DNA of 64,000 bases. Source: Dromiciops gliroides. Its lineage: Eukaryota; Chordata; Mammalia; Microbiotheria; Microbiotheriidae. Both the position numbers and the translations under genes were made by a program. The stretch covers positions 64,483,492-64,547,491 of the forward strand of contig NC_057867.1 in assembly GCF_019393635.1 (NCBI RefSeq). The letters are read 5' to 3'. The notes under the pieces were generated by a model. The model was given only the letters and a program-made list of their open reading frames with translations. It had not been told where the DNA came from and made no database searches. How positions within the stretch are numbered: position 1 is the stretch's first letter; each line of letters begins with the position of its first letter. Positions 12,015-22,595 of this stretch are shown in pieces.

Positions 12015-12375
12015 AGAATCACAGCATCATGAGATGTCAGCGTCAGAAAGAACTTCATTGGCCAACCTCTGCCTAAACCCCTCTACCTATGGGGAATCAA
12101 TTCCCTCCCAATGAAGCCCATTCTACATTAGGATAGCTCTCAACTGTTGGGAATTTCTCCCTACATGGATTCTCAATATTCCTTTCTGCTCATAGATATG
12201 CCCTCTAGGGCCAAGCTGAATCAATCTAATCCCTCTTCCACCTGTCAGCCTTTCAATACTTGAACATAACTAGAATGCTCCCCCCACTACCACCACCACC
12301 AAGTCTTCCCTTTGAAAGACTAAACTTTCCCATGGTGCCATCCTGGTCGCCCTCCTCTGGATTCTAATATGTGTT
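12015..12375 (-). mobile_element. CR1/L3-type LINE 3' end, antisense
   Basis: AATAGAATCACAGCATCATG, CTCTAGGGCCAAGCTGAATC, CCACCTGTCAGCCTTTCAATAC and CTGGTCGCCCTCCTCTGGAT follow the same family order as the copies at 3425-3960 and 60708-61860. Confidence 0.75.
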
Positions 12376-12649
12376 TTACTTATATTTGTCAATATATTCA
12401 ATCAACAAGTATTAATGAAGTACCTCTCATGTGATGTGACTATAGTTTTGACTAGCGCTCTCACAATCTGTACTATTGTTCTTATCCCCCATCCCCAGTC
12501 CCATGCCCTTTCCCGGGACTTGAAGCAAGAACAGAGGTGAGCTTTCCTCCAGTTTGTTGTCACATCTTCATATTCTACCTCTAATCAGTGGGCTCCATAT
12601 ATATGACACCCCCCCCCCCGAAATAAAGAGCATTGGGTGGAGTTAAAGA

Positions 12650-13100
12650 CCTAGATAAGCAGGCCACTTGGATGAACAATGCTGGATTTAGAGGTAAGTG
12701 GATTCAAATCCAGACTTTGCCACTTACTATCTCTGTGATCATAAGCCAAGTCTCTTCCCCTCTCTGTCTCAGTTTCCCCCTTAGTAAAAGGTGAAAGTTG
12801 GATCAGATCAGGGGTTCTTCACCTTTTTGTGTCCTAGACCCTTCTGGAAGCCTGGTAAAGCCTATAAATGCCTTCTCAGAATTATCTTCTGTAAATGCAC
12901 AAAATAAAATCCATGGGATTAAAAAGGAAACCAAAAGATAGTAAAACAAATATGGAATTTCCACCATCCAAGTTTAAGGACCGTATTAAATATAGCCATG
13001 CACCCTTAGGTGGATGGGGGTCCATGGATCCCAAGGTAAGAATCCCCTGACCACTAGACAGATGACCTCTGAGCTCCCTTCCAGTATTAAATCATATCAT
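12650..13100 (+). repeat. MIR-type SINE split by a hAT MITE
   Basis: MIR sense from 12650 (GATAAGCAGG... ATTCAAATCCAGACTTTGCC, CTCAGTTTCCCCCTTAGTAA) to GTTGGATCAGAT at 12808. It resumes after the hAT element with AGATGACCTCTGAGCTCCCT TCCAGTATTAAATC, the normal MIR end. Confidence 0.75.
12809..13049 (+). mobile_element. hAT-type MITE with terminal inverted repeats
   Basis: Begins CAGGGGTTCTTCACC and ends GGTAAGAATCCCCTG, whose reverse complement is CAGGGGATTCTTACC. Internal text ...GTCCTAGACCCTTCTGGAAG... and a mirrored GGGGGTCCATGGATCCCAAG near the end. 241 bp and non-coding, so non-autonomous. The family resembles Arthur1-like hAT elements (name from memory). Flanks suggest a diverged 8-bp duplication. 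Confidence 0.75.
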
Positions 13101-13604
13101 CCCACTCACTAGAAATCTTTGAGCTGTCCAGACACCTGGGATTGGCTTTTCCAGATTGAATATATCATCATGTGGAAACTCCTTCCACCAATGCAGTTCA
13201 GCATCTCCTCTGTAACTTAAAATCTTGGAGAGCTACCTGGGGAACTGAGATGTTAAGTGACTTACCAAGGGTTGAAAAATCAGTATGTGTCAGAGGCAGG
13301 ACTAAAACTCTAGTTTTCTTGACTCCATGGCTGGCCCCTTCCACTATTCCACATTGCCACTCCAGTTTATTTTATTATATGGGAATTGGTACTGCCCAAA
13401 TATGTTTTGTCCTTCCAACTTGTTCTGCCTATTTCCTCATTGGATTAAAGAGTTAAAGAAGACCCACATACTGAAGCCCAAAATAGAGACCACTTTCATT
13501 TTTAAAAAGATTTGCAGTCCCTAAGAACAGGGGTTCTGGCTTAAGCTGATAGGGCTCAGAACCTGGGCAGTACAGCCAAAAAAGGTGCCTTGATATAGAG
13601 CTTA

Positions 13605-14200
13605 AAAAACAGTCCCAAGATGGTGGAATAAAGATAGGGACTCACCTGAGCTCTCCCAAATTCCCCTCCAATAAACTTCAAAAGAATGCCTCAAAATGAA
13701 TTCTGTAGCAGCAGAAGCAACAAAAGGACAGAGCGAAACAATTTTCCAGCCTAAGACAATGTATAAGGTCAGCAGGAAAGGTCTGTCTCACTGGGATGAG
13801 AGTGGAGCATAGTCCAATACACACCACACTGGGTAAGCCAGTCCAAAGGACTATAAAAACCATGTATATCCTTTGACTTAGCAATACCACTACTAGGTCT
13901 GTATCCTATGGAGTACAAAAAAAGGGAAAGGGCTGATGGAATATGAATGCAGATTGAAGCATATGTTTTTACTTTATTTTTCTTGGACTGTCTTTTGTTC
14001 TGTTTTCTTTCACAACATAATAAATATGAAAATATGTTTTTCATGACTGCACATATATAACCTATATCAAATCACTTGCCTTTTCAATGATGGAAAAGGG
14101 GAGGGAGGGAGGGAATTTAGAATTCAAGATTTTAAAAAATAAATGTTAAAAATTATTTTTACATGTAATTGGGAAAATAAATATTTAAATGAAGCGTCAA
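13605..14200 (+). mobile_element. Composite mini-L1: 5' UTR joined to the ORF2 end and 3' UTR
   Basis: 13605-13850 matches the start of marsupial L1 (CCCAAGATGGTGGAATA, CCAAATTCCCCTCCAAT, GAATTCTGTAGCAGCAGAAG, GAGCGAAACAATTTTCCAGC). It joins directly to the ORF2 end at 13860-13930 (CTTTGACTTAGCAATACCAC TACTAGGTCTG), then jumps to the 3' UTR (GAATGCAGATTGAAGCATATG...). Total about 600 bp instead of about 6 kb, with two internal junctions. Family assignment is by pattern recognition. Confidence 0.7.
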
Positions 14201-14639
14201 GCTGCAATATTTAAAAAAGAAAGAAAAGAGTCTCCATTTCTATTTGAAATCCCCTAAACCATCTAGCTGTCACCTGGTGTGGACTGCATCCATGCACCTT
14301 CCTCTTGAGACCTTGGTAGTCTTACTTTATGCTGACCAGACCTGCTCTCCAACTCCCAGTGCAGCTCTTCCTTAGGGGTCTGAAAAATATATCATGCTGA
14401 CAGAATGGTGACAGGCTGCCTCTGTCAGCCAGGTTCTTCCAGTCTGAACCATCCCTTCCACTATTTAGCTGGATAAATTCTAGCTACTTAGGAATCATTT
14501 AGTACTATAGAGAATTTTCTCTCTGGCTTGCATGATTTTCATTTCCCTTGTTGTCAGTCACAATGGGTCTCAATTATCGTTTTTCAAGTCTCAGGTGTAA
14601 GACATTCTTCTTACCCCAGCCTCCCTTGGGCCAGTGGGC

Positions 14640-14810
14640 TGTAATAAAAAGAACATTGGGGCTGGGAGGCAGAAGAGACTCACCTTCTGCTGCTAAGTCA
14701 CTTTGTAACCTTAGGCAAGTAGCTTTCAGTGTCTGGGCCACAGTTCCCCCATCCATAAAATGAGAGGACTGGAGTCGCTCTCCAAGGTACTTGCCTGCTG
14801 TAACATTCCA
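14640..14810 (+). repeat. MIR-type SINE, sense
   Basis: CTGCTGCTAAGTCACTTTGTAACCTTAGGC, then CACAGTTCCCCCATCCATAAAATGAGAGGACTGG fit MIR. Confidence 0.65.
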
Positions 14811-15239
14811 CAGATTTGTGTTTATATAACATGGAGTCCAGACTGAAGAAATGGGGAAAATCTGACTGAGAAATTGGATTTTTTTAATGGAGGGAGTACT
14901 CAAGAAGAAAATAGGAGATGATGCAAGGAGCGACAGAGAGGTTTAGAGGAATGCATTAAATGTGGATTCAGACAACAAGGGTTTACATGGCAAAGAAACC
15001 TGGGTGGACAAACCAATTCTGCCCATAGAGATTTGGGACAAAGCCCAAGTCTGCACTGGATGGCTAGAAGTTCTGCCATCTAGTGAATTGCTAGCTTCCA
15101 TTTCTCAACACAGGCATACCTCATAGAAGGCCTCCTTCTCCCAAGAGGTAACAGCACCCCACTCCCAACAAGGCACTGATGGTTGGAATTTTAGGCAAGT
15201 TTAATTCTCATTCACCTGTCCAACCAACTGCTGCATATA

Positions 15240-15722
15240 TAAAACAAAAATACAATAGTCCCTCCCCTCAAGGAGCTTACATTGTACTGGTGGGAAATAT
15301 GTACACAGAAAAAATCTGTACAAAATCTCTGACTCCAGATTTGTCCCTTGCACCTTGGCTCTGTTAGCTGTGTGACTCGTAGCTCTGCCCACTCCCAAGT
15401 AACACACAATACTCTGGTCTGACATCACTAGGCTTCTTGTCACTCCTCATCCTAAATGCTACATTTATTAAGTGTCTATTGTGTATAAAGACCAAAAAAG
15501 GGAAATAATCCCCACCCACCAAAGAACATGCATTCTTTGGAGGGAGGGATATAACATGAACTAAATGTAATTCAAAGTAGAAGGGAGGAAGGAGTGATGA
15601 GGGCAAAGGGGAGATGCAGACTAAGAGTATTTGAGAAGGGAAAGGGCATTTTAGGCATTGCGCCAGGTGCTAGGGCAAAACCAAGAATAGTTCCTCTCAA
15701 GGAACTCACATTCTATTAGGGA
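15240..15722 (-). repeat. Three L2 3'-end fragments, antisense
   Basis: Pieces at 15240-15310 (CCTCAAGGAGCTTACATTGT), 15450-15545 (TTATTAAGTGTCTATTGTGT) and 15640-15722 (GCGCCAGGTGCTAGGGCAAA, AAGGAACTCACATTCTATTA) each match the L2 terminus in reverse. Confidence 0.7.
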
Positions 15723-16499
15723 AGGGGGTGGCTACAATATGTACATGATTTATAAGGGTCCTGAAAAGAAGGTGGCACATGGAACACAGGATCAGGAGTT
15801 AAAGTCAACAAGGGTCCCTCTGGGGCCTGGTATTCAGATTTCAGGGTACACTGAAGGCTGTATCAACTGGGGAAAGGGCAAAGACACAGAACTGAGGGAT
15901 CCACATGTTTTACATTCCCATCTCCCAAACTGAGGTTTGCATACGCCAAGAGGAAGATGATCTGTGTAGCTTGTGGAACATGAGTACTTCCTTAGACAAT
16001 CATACTCTACCATTGAAATCCTTATTAGAAACTTTCTAGAAAAGGGCCAACCCATGCCTGCCATGATGGTGACTACTAGGATAGACAACTGTCCTTCACA
16101 TAGAATACTATCAAGCACCACCCCAACCTCTGTCCTCAAGTATCCTCCTTCCCACCTCCTCTGTCAGCCTACTCTGGCTTCAGGCAGCCCAGAACACCCA
16201 GTTCCCCCCAGATGTCAGCAAGCCCATCAGTGTTCCTGGCTCTCCTCTCTTTCCTAATTTCCTTCCCCTGGTTTAGCTATTCCTATGTCCCCCATTTCCT
16301 CCCTCCTTTTGTTCCTCCTGGCCATCACCCCACTTTAGTTCTCCATCAATGCCACCCCCAACTTCCACCTTCCTTCAGCCATCTCTAATGAAGTCCTGTA
16401 TGTTCTCCCCTCCCCCCTAAACTGGAGAACTGGGAGTCTGTTACAAGGAAATGGCAGAGGAAAGAAGGAGAATAACATTAAACTGGACAATTGAATTCC

Positions 16500-16625
16500 C
16501 AAATCCACTGGAATGTAGGAGCCAGAGAATCCCACACCATCAGAACTGGAAAAGGCCTTGAAAGTCATCTAATTCAGGCTCCTCATTGGAGAGAGTAGGA
16601 AACTGAGGCTGAGAGGAGAGAGAGA
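16500..16625 (-). repeat. CR1/L3- or MIR-type fragment, antisense
   Basis: CAGAACTGGAAAAGGCCTTGAAAGTCATCTAATTCAGGC followed by AGGAAACTGAGGCTGAGAGG. Confidence 0.6.
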
Positions 16626-17179
16626 ATTCGCTCCAATAATCTGCATCGCAATAGATTGTAAACATTTTGTTCCTAGTGAAGCCAAAGAGCTCCCTAGGTG
16701 TTTTTAGCCCCAAACAATAACAACAGGGTATTCCAGGGACCCCCTCTGTGTTCTGTTCCCAGTGTCTACATGGGGAACGGACAAGGAGGGAAGCAGCAAA
16801 AGTCCCTCTTTCACTGGATTTCTATCAGGAAAAACACAGAAGCTCATTTCCCACCCCTCCTCACCTCTGAGATCAGTTGCTGACAGCATTTCAGAGTCGG
16901 GTACCATCTCAGCCCTGATGTGGTATATGCCACATGTAGCTCTTAGAGGAAAATTAATTTCACTCTAGTCCACAGAAGGCTCAGATTATCAAGCAGCAGT
17001 CCCCTGATTAGTAATAACAGGGAAGATGTTCCCCTACAATCCAAACACTATCCCCCTCCTTTTCCCTCCTTCCCCTTCAAGGACCTTGAGAAATTGTCTT
17101 AGCGAAGTCCAATTCTAACGTCCCAGATTGAAAAACATCTTCCATTTCTGTAGGGTTTTAATCAGGGATCATCTTTATT

Positions 17180-17420
17180 TCTTTTATATTCCAAGTGCTT
17201 GGCACATACTACATACTTAATAAATGCCTTTTCACTCTTTTATTCACAAGATCTTTAGCTCACCTCAACCAGGGGAGAGAAGCTAGCACCACCCTTACTT
17301 TCTCCATTTCATGGTGGAGATTCTAAGGCTCAGATAGCAGGGGCTTGCCAAACATTCCTCAATTAGCAAATGGCAGAGGTGGGATTAGAACCCAGGTGTT
17401 CTGTTTCTTCCATGTCAGGC
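17180..17420. repeat. L2 3' end (+) followed by MIR (-)
   Basis: CTTGGCACATACTACATACT TAATAAATGCC (17198-17230) is the L2 end in sense. From 17250 CTCCATTTCATGGTGGAGAT, GGCAGAGGTGGGATTAGAAC CCAGG is MIR in reverse. Confidence 0.65.
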
Positions 17421-17439
17421 AACCTCAAAAGGCAGGAAA

Positions 17440-19200
17440 CAATCCTTTTCCCCTTCCCCTTTCCCCCTCCTCCTCCTCCCTCCCTCCCTCTGTATATTAG
17501 GCCTCATTGAAACTGGAGGGGGGCATATATGATGTATTTTCAATAATTACAAAAGAAAGCAGGAGGGCCCTGATTCTCTGGAACATCAGGAGGAGGGGCC
17601 AAGGTATTTGTGACTCCAAGTTTAAAGTTCTTTGTATGCCACACAATTTGCTAGGGTTTTTTTAGTTCAAGTATGTTCCACCAAGACATTCTGATAAACA
17701 GGCAAATAAGAAGCCAAACCAGCCTAAATTGCAAGGCCATTTCAGCCCTTATTGCTCCTCCATCCCCTTAACTTGTGATTCAGAGGCCTCTTCACACAAA
17801 CAGTAATCGGGAGGGGGAAGCAGGGTTGGAAAAATGATCTGCCATCAGCTCACCTGCATCCTAGACAGGAACCAGACTTAATGGTAGAACTCTGGATCCT
17901 AGAGTAGTTTCCCAAGGACAAGAACAATAATTCCCCATGTGTGATATGTGGCTGCTCCCTCCATTAAAATCCTCTTCTTGCAGCTTAGATGGGGTATACA
18001 AAGGGACCTTAGAAATGAGAATAGTAAGATGTCTGAACTGAAGGGTACTCAAAGATTCTCGACTTCAACTCCTTCACTTGTCAAATTTCAGAGGAAATTG
18101 ATTTCCACATCCTCTTTCCTATTGGGAAACATTTACCTAGCTTTACCCTTGTAGCACCCATCTGAGTCTCCATGATTTTTCAAAGACCATTCTCAGTGTC
18201 TCAGCCATCACACAGTGGTTCTTTCCATCTCCTCAAATTTAGTTTGTGAGGGCCTGCTGCCTTGCACTTCTTGTGAGTAGATAGGTGATCTTATCACCTC
18301 ACCTGTATTGGGTTTCAATTCCCAGTTAATCAATGTTATTCTAGCCTTCCCCAGTCAGAAGATTATTCTCCTTGGTAAAAACAAACAACCCCCCAAAAAA
18401 CAAATTAGGTTGAGTAGTCCTGCCTTTTCTCTAAGGGGAAGAGAAGGTAGTTACAAATTTCAGCCCCACCTAAGAAAAACACTTCCTAATAACGAGGGTT
18501 AACTGAAAGGAAATTGGTTACCTTTGGAGGTAGCAGGTCCCTCTTCATTGGACGTCTTTGGGGAGAGGGATGGCACAGACCGGATTCAAACTTGGGTACG
18601 AAGTGGACTGCTTATTTGGAGAGTAAACCTCATGATAACCTGAGCAAGGGATGGTACCAGTGAGGGACTTTTCCGATTTGGAGATGTCGTGAATCTGTAA
18701 AAGAAGAAAGACAGGAAAGGTAGAAGTTGGGGCCCTGAAGTGGATCACATCAGCAAAGGAGTGTAGTAGAAATAAAGGGAAAAGCATTGAATAATGCCCT
18801 ACACACCCCCAAAGTCCCTAAGAGCACCCCCACATTATAGTACTGTTCATATTGCCCACAGTCATCAAAAAAAGATCCCAATGTGTTCAGTCCTCCACTG
18901 GTGGTGGGGGGCAGAAAGGGAAGCATAGTGTGTATATTTAATTCTCCACTCAGAGTGGTTAATATATAAAAATCTTAGTCCTTAAATCTTCAGCTATAAA
19001 GAAAAGCTCAAATTTTGAGGATGACTTGGTCCCTGAGGCTTCCAGATAGCCCTAATCTGACTACTACAACAGGCAAAAATATGTACTCAAACCTCATTTC
19101 CCCAAAATATCCCAGGATTGGGGGGAGGGTGAGTGGACAGGGTTTGGACTTACGGCTAATTGAATGTTCTGGCCAGCTGTAGATGAATCTGAAATCCTTT
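17440..19200. other. Unassigned upstream intergenic DNA
   Basis: A pyrimidine-rich stretch at 17440-17490, otherwise no recognised gene or repeat. The segment at 17500-17700 is AT-rich and repeat-free and could hold conserved noncoding DNA (inference only). Confidence 0.4.
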
Positions 19201-19234
19201 TTGCCTTCACCCTTTAAAAATGTATTAGTCATGT

Positions 19235-19374
19235 GGGGCAGCTAGGTGGTGCAGTGGATAGAGCACCGGCCCTGGAGTCAGGAGGACCTGAGTTCAAATC
19301 TGGCCTCAGACACTTAACACTTACTAGCTGTGTGACCCTGGGCAAGTCACTTAACCCCAACTGCCTCACCAAAA
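19235..19374 (+). repeat. Short tRNA-derived marsupial SINE
   Basis: Complete copy from GGGGCAGCTAGGTGGTGCAG to CCCCAACTGCCTCACC plus an A tail. Perfect 19-bp target duplication AAAAATGTATTAGTCATGT at 19216-19234 and 19375-19393, so it is young. Confidence 0.97.
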
Positions 19375-19436
19375 AAAAATGTATTAGTCATGTTCTAGTC
19401 TCTGTAAACACAGAATAGTCTAGTGAACATGGCTGA

Positions 19437-19461
19437 CACTACTACTACTACTACTACTACT
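19437..19461 (+). repeat. (CTA)n microsatellite
   Basis: Eight ACT/CTA units. Confidence 0.9.
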
Positions 19462-19930
19462 CTCAGAAGGGGAGAGGGCGATGATCATCTTTCCAAGCAT
19501 GAATCTTCAGAGGCCAGGACCCTGAATGGAAGCAGGAAAGGAGCAAAAGGTTGGGACAGATGTGCTCTGACTCCCCCCATCTAACACATACACACACATA
19601 CACTCACTCATTCACTGGTCATTGGCCTCTTTTTTTTTTATTAAAATCTCCAATGTGAGCTTGATCTAGCATCATTTGCTCCTTTCTCCTAAAGTGAGAT
19701 GCTTGAAAATGTTTTAATCCAATTATGGATTCTGCTAAATGGAGGTTTTACTCTATAGCCCCCCCAAAAAACAGAAAAGAAAAAAGGGGATTACCCCTTC
19801 TATGGGTAGAGAGGCAAGAAGCAAAGAGTTTGTTTCCCCTCCCCATCTCTCTCCAAGGCTAGCAGTTAGAGGATGCTCACTTGCAATCTGCGGCAAAAAT
19901 TGGGCAGGGCTGTAGTGGCCCCTGCTTAGC

Positions 19931-19931
<1 letters not shown>

Positions 19932-19990
<59 letters not shown>
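19932..19990 (+). repeat. (AC)n microsatellite
   Basis: About 29 AC units, 2.2 kb upstream of the GABRQ start codon. Confidence 0.97.
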
Positions 19991-19994
<4 letters not shown>

Positions 19995-20119
19995 TATCTG
20001 CAGCCTGTAGCATTCTAGTCTCTTTGTACAGCGCCCCCTGCTGACCAATTGAGTAAGCGTCTGGCCACACAGAAGCCACTAAAGCATGAATGTCTGTCTG
20101 GTGGAATGAGTGAGAGACT

Positions 20120-20330
20120 TCCTTACCTTAACTCAGAGAAAATACTGGCGTGGGATTCAAGAGACCTGGCCATTAGTGCCAGTTCTGCCACTAATGAACC
20201 CTGTAACCTCCAACAAGTCACTCACAACACCGGGCCTCAGTTTCCCTCTCTGTAAAAGGAGGGAGGGAGGGTTGGACTTGATCATCTTTTAGTTTCCTTT
20301 CAGCTCTGACATTGTGTAATTTCCAGATCC
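20120..20330 (+). repeat. MIR-type SINE, sense
   Basis: GTGGGATTCAAGAGACCTGG, CTAATGAACCCTGTAACCTC, GGGCCTCAGTTTCCCTCTCT and CTTTTAGTTTCCTTTCAGCT CTGACA run in MIR order. It is the last recognised repeat before the promoter region. Confidence 0.7.
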
Positions 20331-21814
20331 ACTGTATCTGAGTCTGAGGCTAACAAAGGGGAAGAAGAGAACAAGAGGGGGACAGGGGGCCCCTTTAATC
20401 CTTACCAATGAAGCTCCTATGGGTGATGACCAAGCATGAATATCTATGCCAGCTTCACAGGCTGGCAGATTGGTCTTAGGGATCCAAGAGGCTGGGGCTG
20501 AACCCTGCCTCAGTCTTTGCCTGTAGTTTCTAGGGGTCCTTGGGTGGACATCAGGTGAGCCTTTGCTTCTGCTAAGAGGTTTCCATCTGGTCTCTGCTGG
20601 TTGAAACTGCCCTCCAAGTGGCAGCCAGGCTTCCTAGCACTTGGCCAAAGGCAGAGCTTCATGAGTTTACACTTGTGGCTGCCATCACTCAGAGGAATTG
20701 CAGGCCCCTACCAGTTCTGCCTTTGCCCAACCGCCCAGTTACTGGCTCTGGAAGGACGAAGATTCCTGCTCACTGCCCCTTCCCCATGCCAGGAGAGCCT
20801 TTGGGGAGGGGGGCGGGTCCCTTAGAATCTTCTAGAGGCAGGCAGGGGCTGGGAGCTCTAGTTGTTGAGCAGAAAAGGGCGGTGAAAAGCTGGGAGTGCA
20901 CTTGGTTGGCGGTCGTGGCTGCAGTTCCAAATTCCTTCCCTAGCTTCCCAAAGGGCACCCCCAAACCCCCAATTCTCCAAAGTCTCACAATCAAACCTCC
21001 CTCCTGCCCAAACCCCTTCCAACCTAGTAGGGTTTAATGGTGTCAGCTATGACGTGAGGTTCGCAATTTGCCCAGATATTTTTTTGGTAATCTGCAAACT
21101 CCATCTCTCTCCATTTCCCTGGCCCCCCACCCTTTGTGACTTGGCAAGGAGCAGAAAAACTCCACAGAAGCTGCAGCAACAAGAGAAAGGCAATTTTGCT
21201 TTTGGTAGCCATTGTGCCCGCAGCCGTGGTTTTCCCCCTTGTCGGGGAGGGAGGGAGAAGGGGATCGGGGCCCCCTTTCGCTGAGCACCCTTTCCCTCAG
21301 CCCCTGGCGCAGCTGCAAGAGCCGCAGTCATAGCAAAAGCGCCATCCTAGCACCCCGACGCGCAAAGCCAGACCCCAAAGGGAGGGGGAGAGGCGAGACA
21401 AAGAGGAGGGGAAGGGGGGGCTGAAAATCTGGAAGCAAACTGTGTCGCCAGATAACTCAGCCTGCTCCTCCTCCTGCTCCCCCTCCCATCTGCTCCCGCC
21501 TCCCTCCCACCCTCCCTCCTTTTTAGTCCCCTCCCCTCGCTCTCTGCTTCGTCGTCTCAGAAGGTGGGCAGCCCCAGTCACACTGCGTCTGCAGAACCCG
21601 GGTAGCAAAATTGCAGGCAAGAGGCAGAGAGCTCTTAGATCGGAGGGTGCGGGCAGGCGGTCGGCAGCAGAGACCAGAAGGCTAGGAAGCAGACTGGGAA
21701 GCAGGGGTAACGGAAGGCAGGGGGACAGGGCAGGGCTTCCAACCCTTTTCCCTGTCCCTCGGTACATCCGAAACCCTTTTCCCGAGCCCGTGCTGAGCCC
21801 CTCGGGAGAAGCAG

Positions 21815-21891
21815 CTCTTCTCCTCTTCCTCCTCCTCCTCCTCCTCTTCCTCTTCCTCCTCCTCCTCCTCCTCCTCCTCCTCCTCTTCTCC
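21815..21891 (+). repeat. CTC/CTT pyrimidine microsatellite in the probable 5' leader
   Basis: Almost pure pyrimidine tract of CTC triplets with a few CTT, about 77 bp, ending some 300 bp before the GABRQ start codon. If transcribed it makes a C/U-rich leader that could bind polypyrimidine-tract proteins; as DNA it is a homopurine-homopyrimidine stretch able to form triplex structure (inference). Confidence 0.85.
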
Positions 21892-21953
21892 CCGGGAATC
21901 TCTCCCTTCGCCTCCAACCCCAAACGACGCTAAACCTAGCGCTCCTTCCCCGC

Positions 21954-21987
21954 CAGACAGAGACAGAGACGGAGACAGACAGAGATA
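21954..21987 (+). repeat. Short GACAGA-type tandem repeat in the leader
   Basis: About five imperfect copies of a GACAGA/GAGACA hexamer between the CTC tract and the start codon. It sits inside the CpG-rich region and may be part of the 5' UTR. Confidence 0.75.
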
Positions 21988-22189
21988 GTCGGAGAGCGAG
22001 GGCTACATCCCTTTCGGGGGTTCTCCCTGCCTTGCCCCAGCCTCTGCCCCGTCCCTTCCCCCTCCCCTCGCCCCGTCAGTGCAGGCTAGGGATCTCCCGC
22101 CCAAGAGAGCTCCGAAGCGCTCTCCGCCGCCGCCGTGCCCGTCTGACCCTGTCTCCCCTTCCTCGTGCCTGTCCGGCGCAGGCGGCACG

Positions 22190-22260
22190 ATGTTGGCGCA
22201 CAGGTGGAGCGGAATGCTGGCTGCGCTCGCGCTGCTTTGTCTCGCCGGCCGCGCGCAAAG
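22190..22260 (+). CDS. GABRQ: GABA-A receptor theta/beta-type subunit, coding exon 1 (signal peptide)
   Basis: First coding exon of a Cys-loop ligand-gated chloride channel subunit. The ATG is the first one after a long ATG-free GC-rich leader and has A at -3. It encodes MLAHRWSGMLAALALLCLAG then RAQ plus two bases (AG) of a split Ser codon, followed by the donor GTAAGG. The peptide is a typical signal sequence: a short basic start (His4, Arg5), a hydrophobic core at residues 9-19 and a likely cut near A22/Q23. Joined to exon 2 it reads [10 protein letters not shown], which parallels AQS...NMS at the start of mature beta subunits. A second in-frame ATG (codon 9, 22214) could also start a shorter signal peptide. 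The exon alone would not be diagnostic; identity rests on the in-phase join to exons 2 and 3. Confidence 0.82.
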
Positions 22261-22562
22261 GTAAGGTGGCCCACGGGGCCGGGAATGGGACCCTGGGCAG
22301 AGGAGGGGGCGCGGACCGGGGAAATAAGGTCCCGCCAAGCCAGCTAGCCCCCAGACCCCGTTGTGGGTCTTAGGGCGGGGGAGAGGGGAAAAGGAGCCAG
22401 AAAGCGGAATAGCCGCGCAATCCAGCTCCAGGGAAAAACGGGGTCCCTAATCTTATCGTTATAGCCAGAAACGCGCGAGTTCCCCCAAAAAAAGGCATAT
22501 ACGCCCCCCCCCGCGCACTTGCAGTCTCTCTGCAGCCCCTGCGCAAAAGCGCAGAGATCCCC

Positions 22563-22564
<2 letters not shown>

Positions 22565-22593
<29 letters not shown>
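22565..22593 (+). repeat. (CA)n microsatellite in early intron 1
   Basis: 14 CA units about 300 bp after exon 1, inside the GC-rich region. Confidence 0.95.

Positions 22594-22595
<2 letters not shown>

Noticed and set aside
1-21000. A GABRA3 first exon in the upstream region, expected from eutherian gene order
   Set aside because: I found no minus-strand sequence resembling an alpha-subunit signal peptide or first exon; it may lie further left.
21297-21933. Long overlapping open frames on both strands (163 and 208 codons) in the GC-rich region
   Set aside because: They consist mainly of Leu/Pro or Arg/Lys runs from the CTC tract and CpG-rich leader. No domain, no conserved content, and the region fits a 5' leader.
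22032-22264. Upstream reading frames beginning before 22190 in the leader
   Set aside because: They have only non-ATG starts; the first ATG of the leader is the GABRQ start itself.
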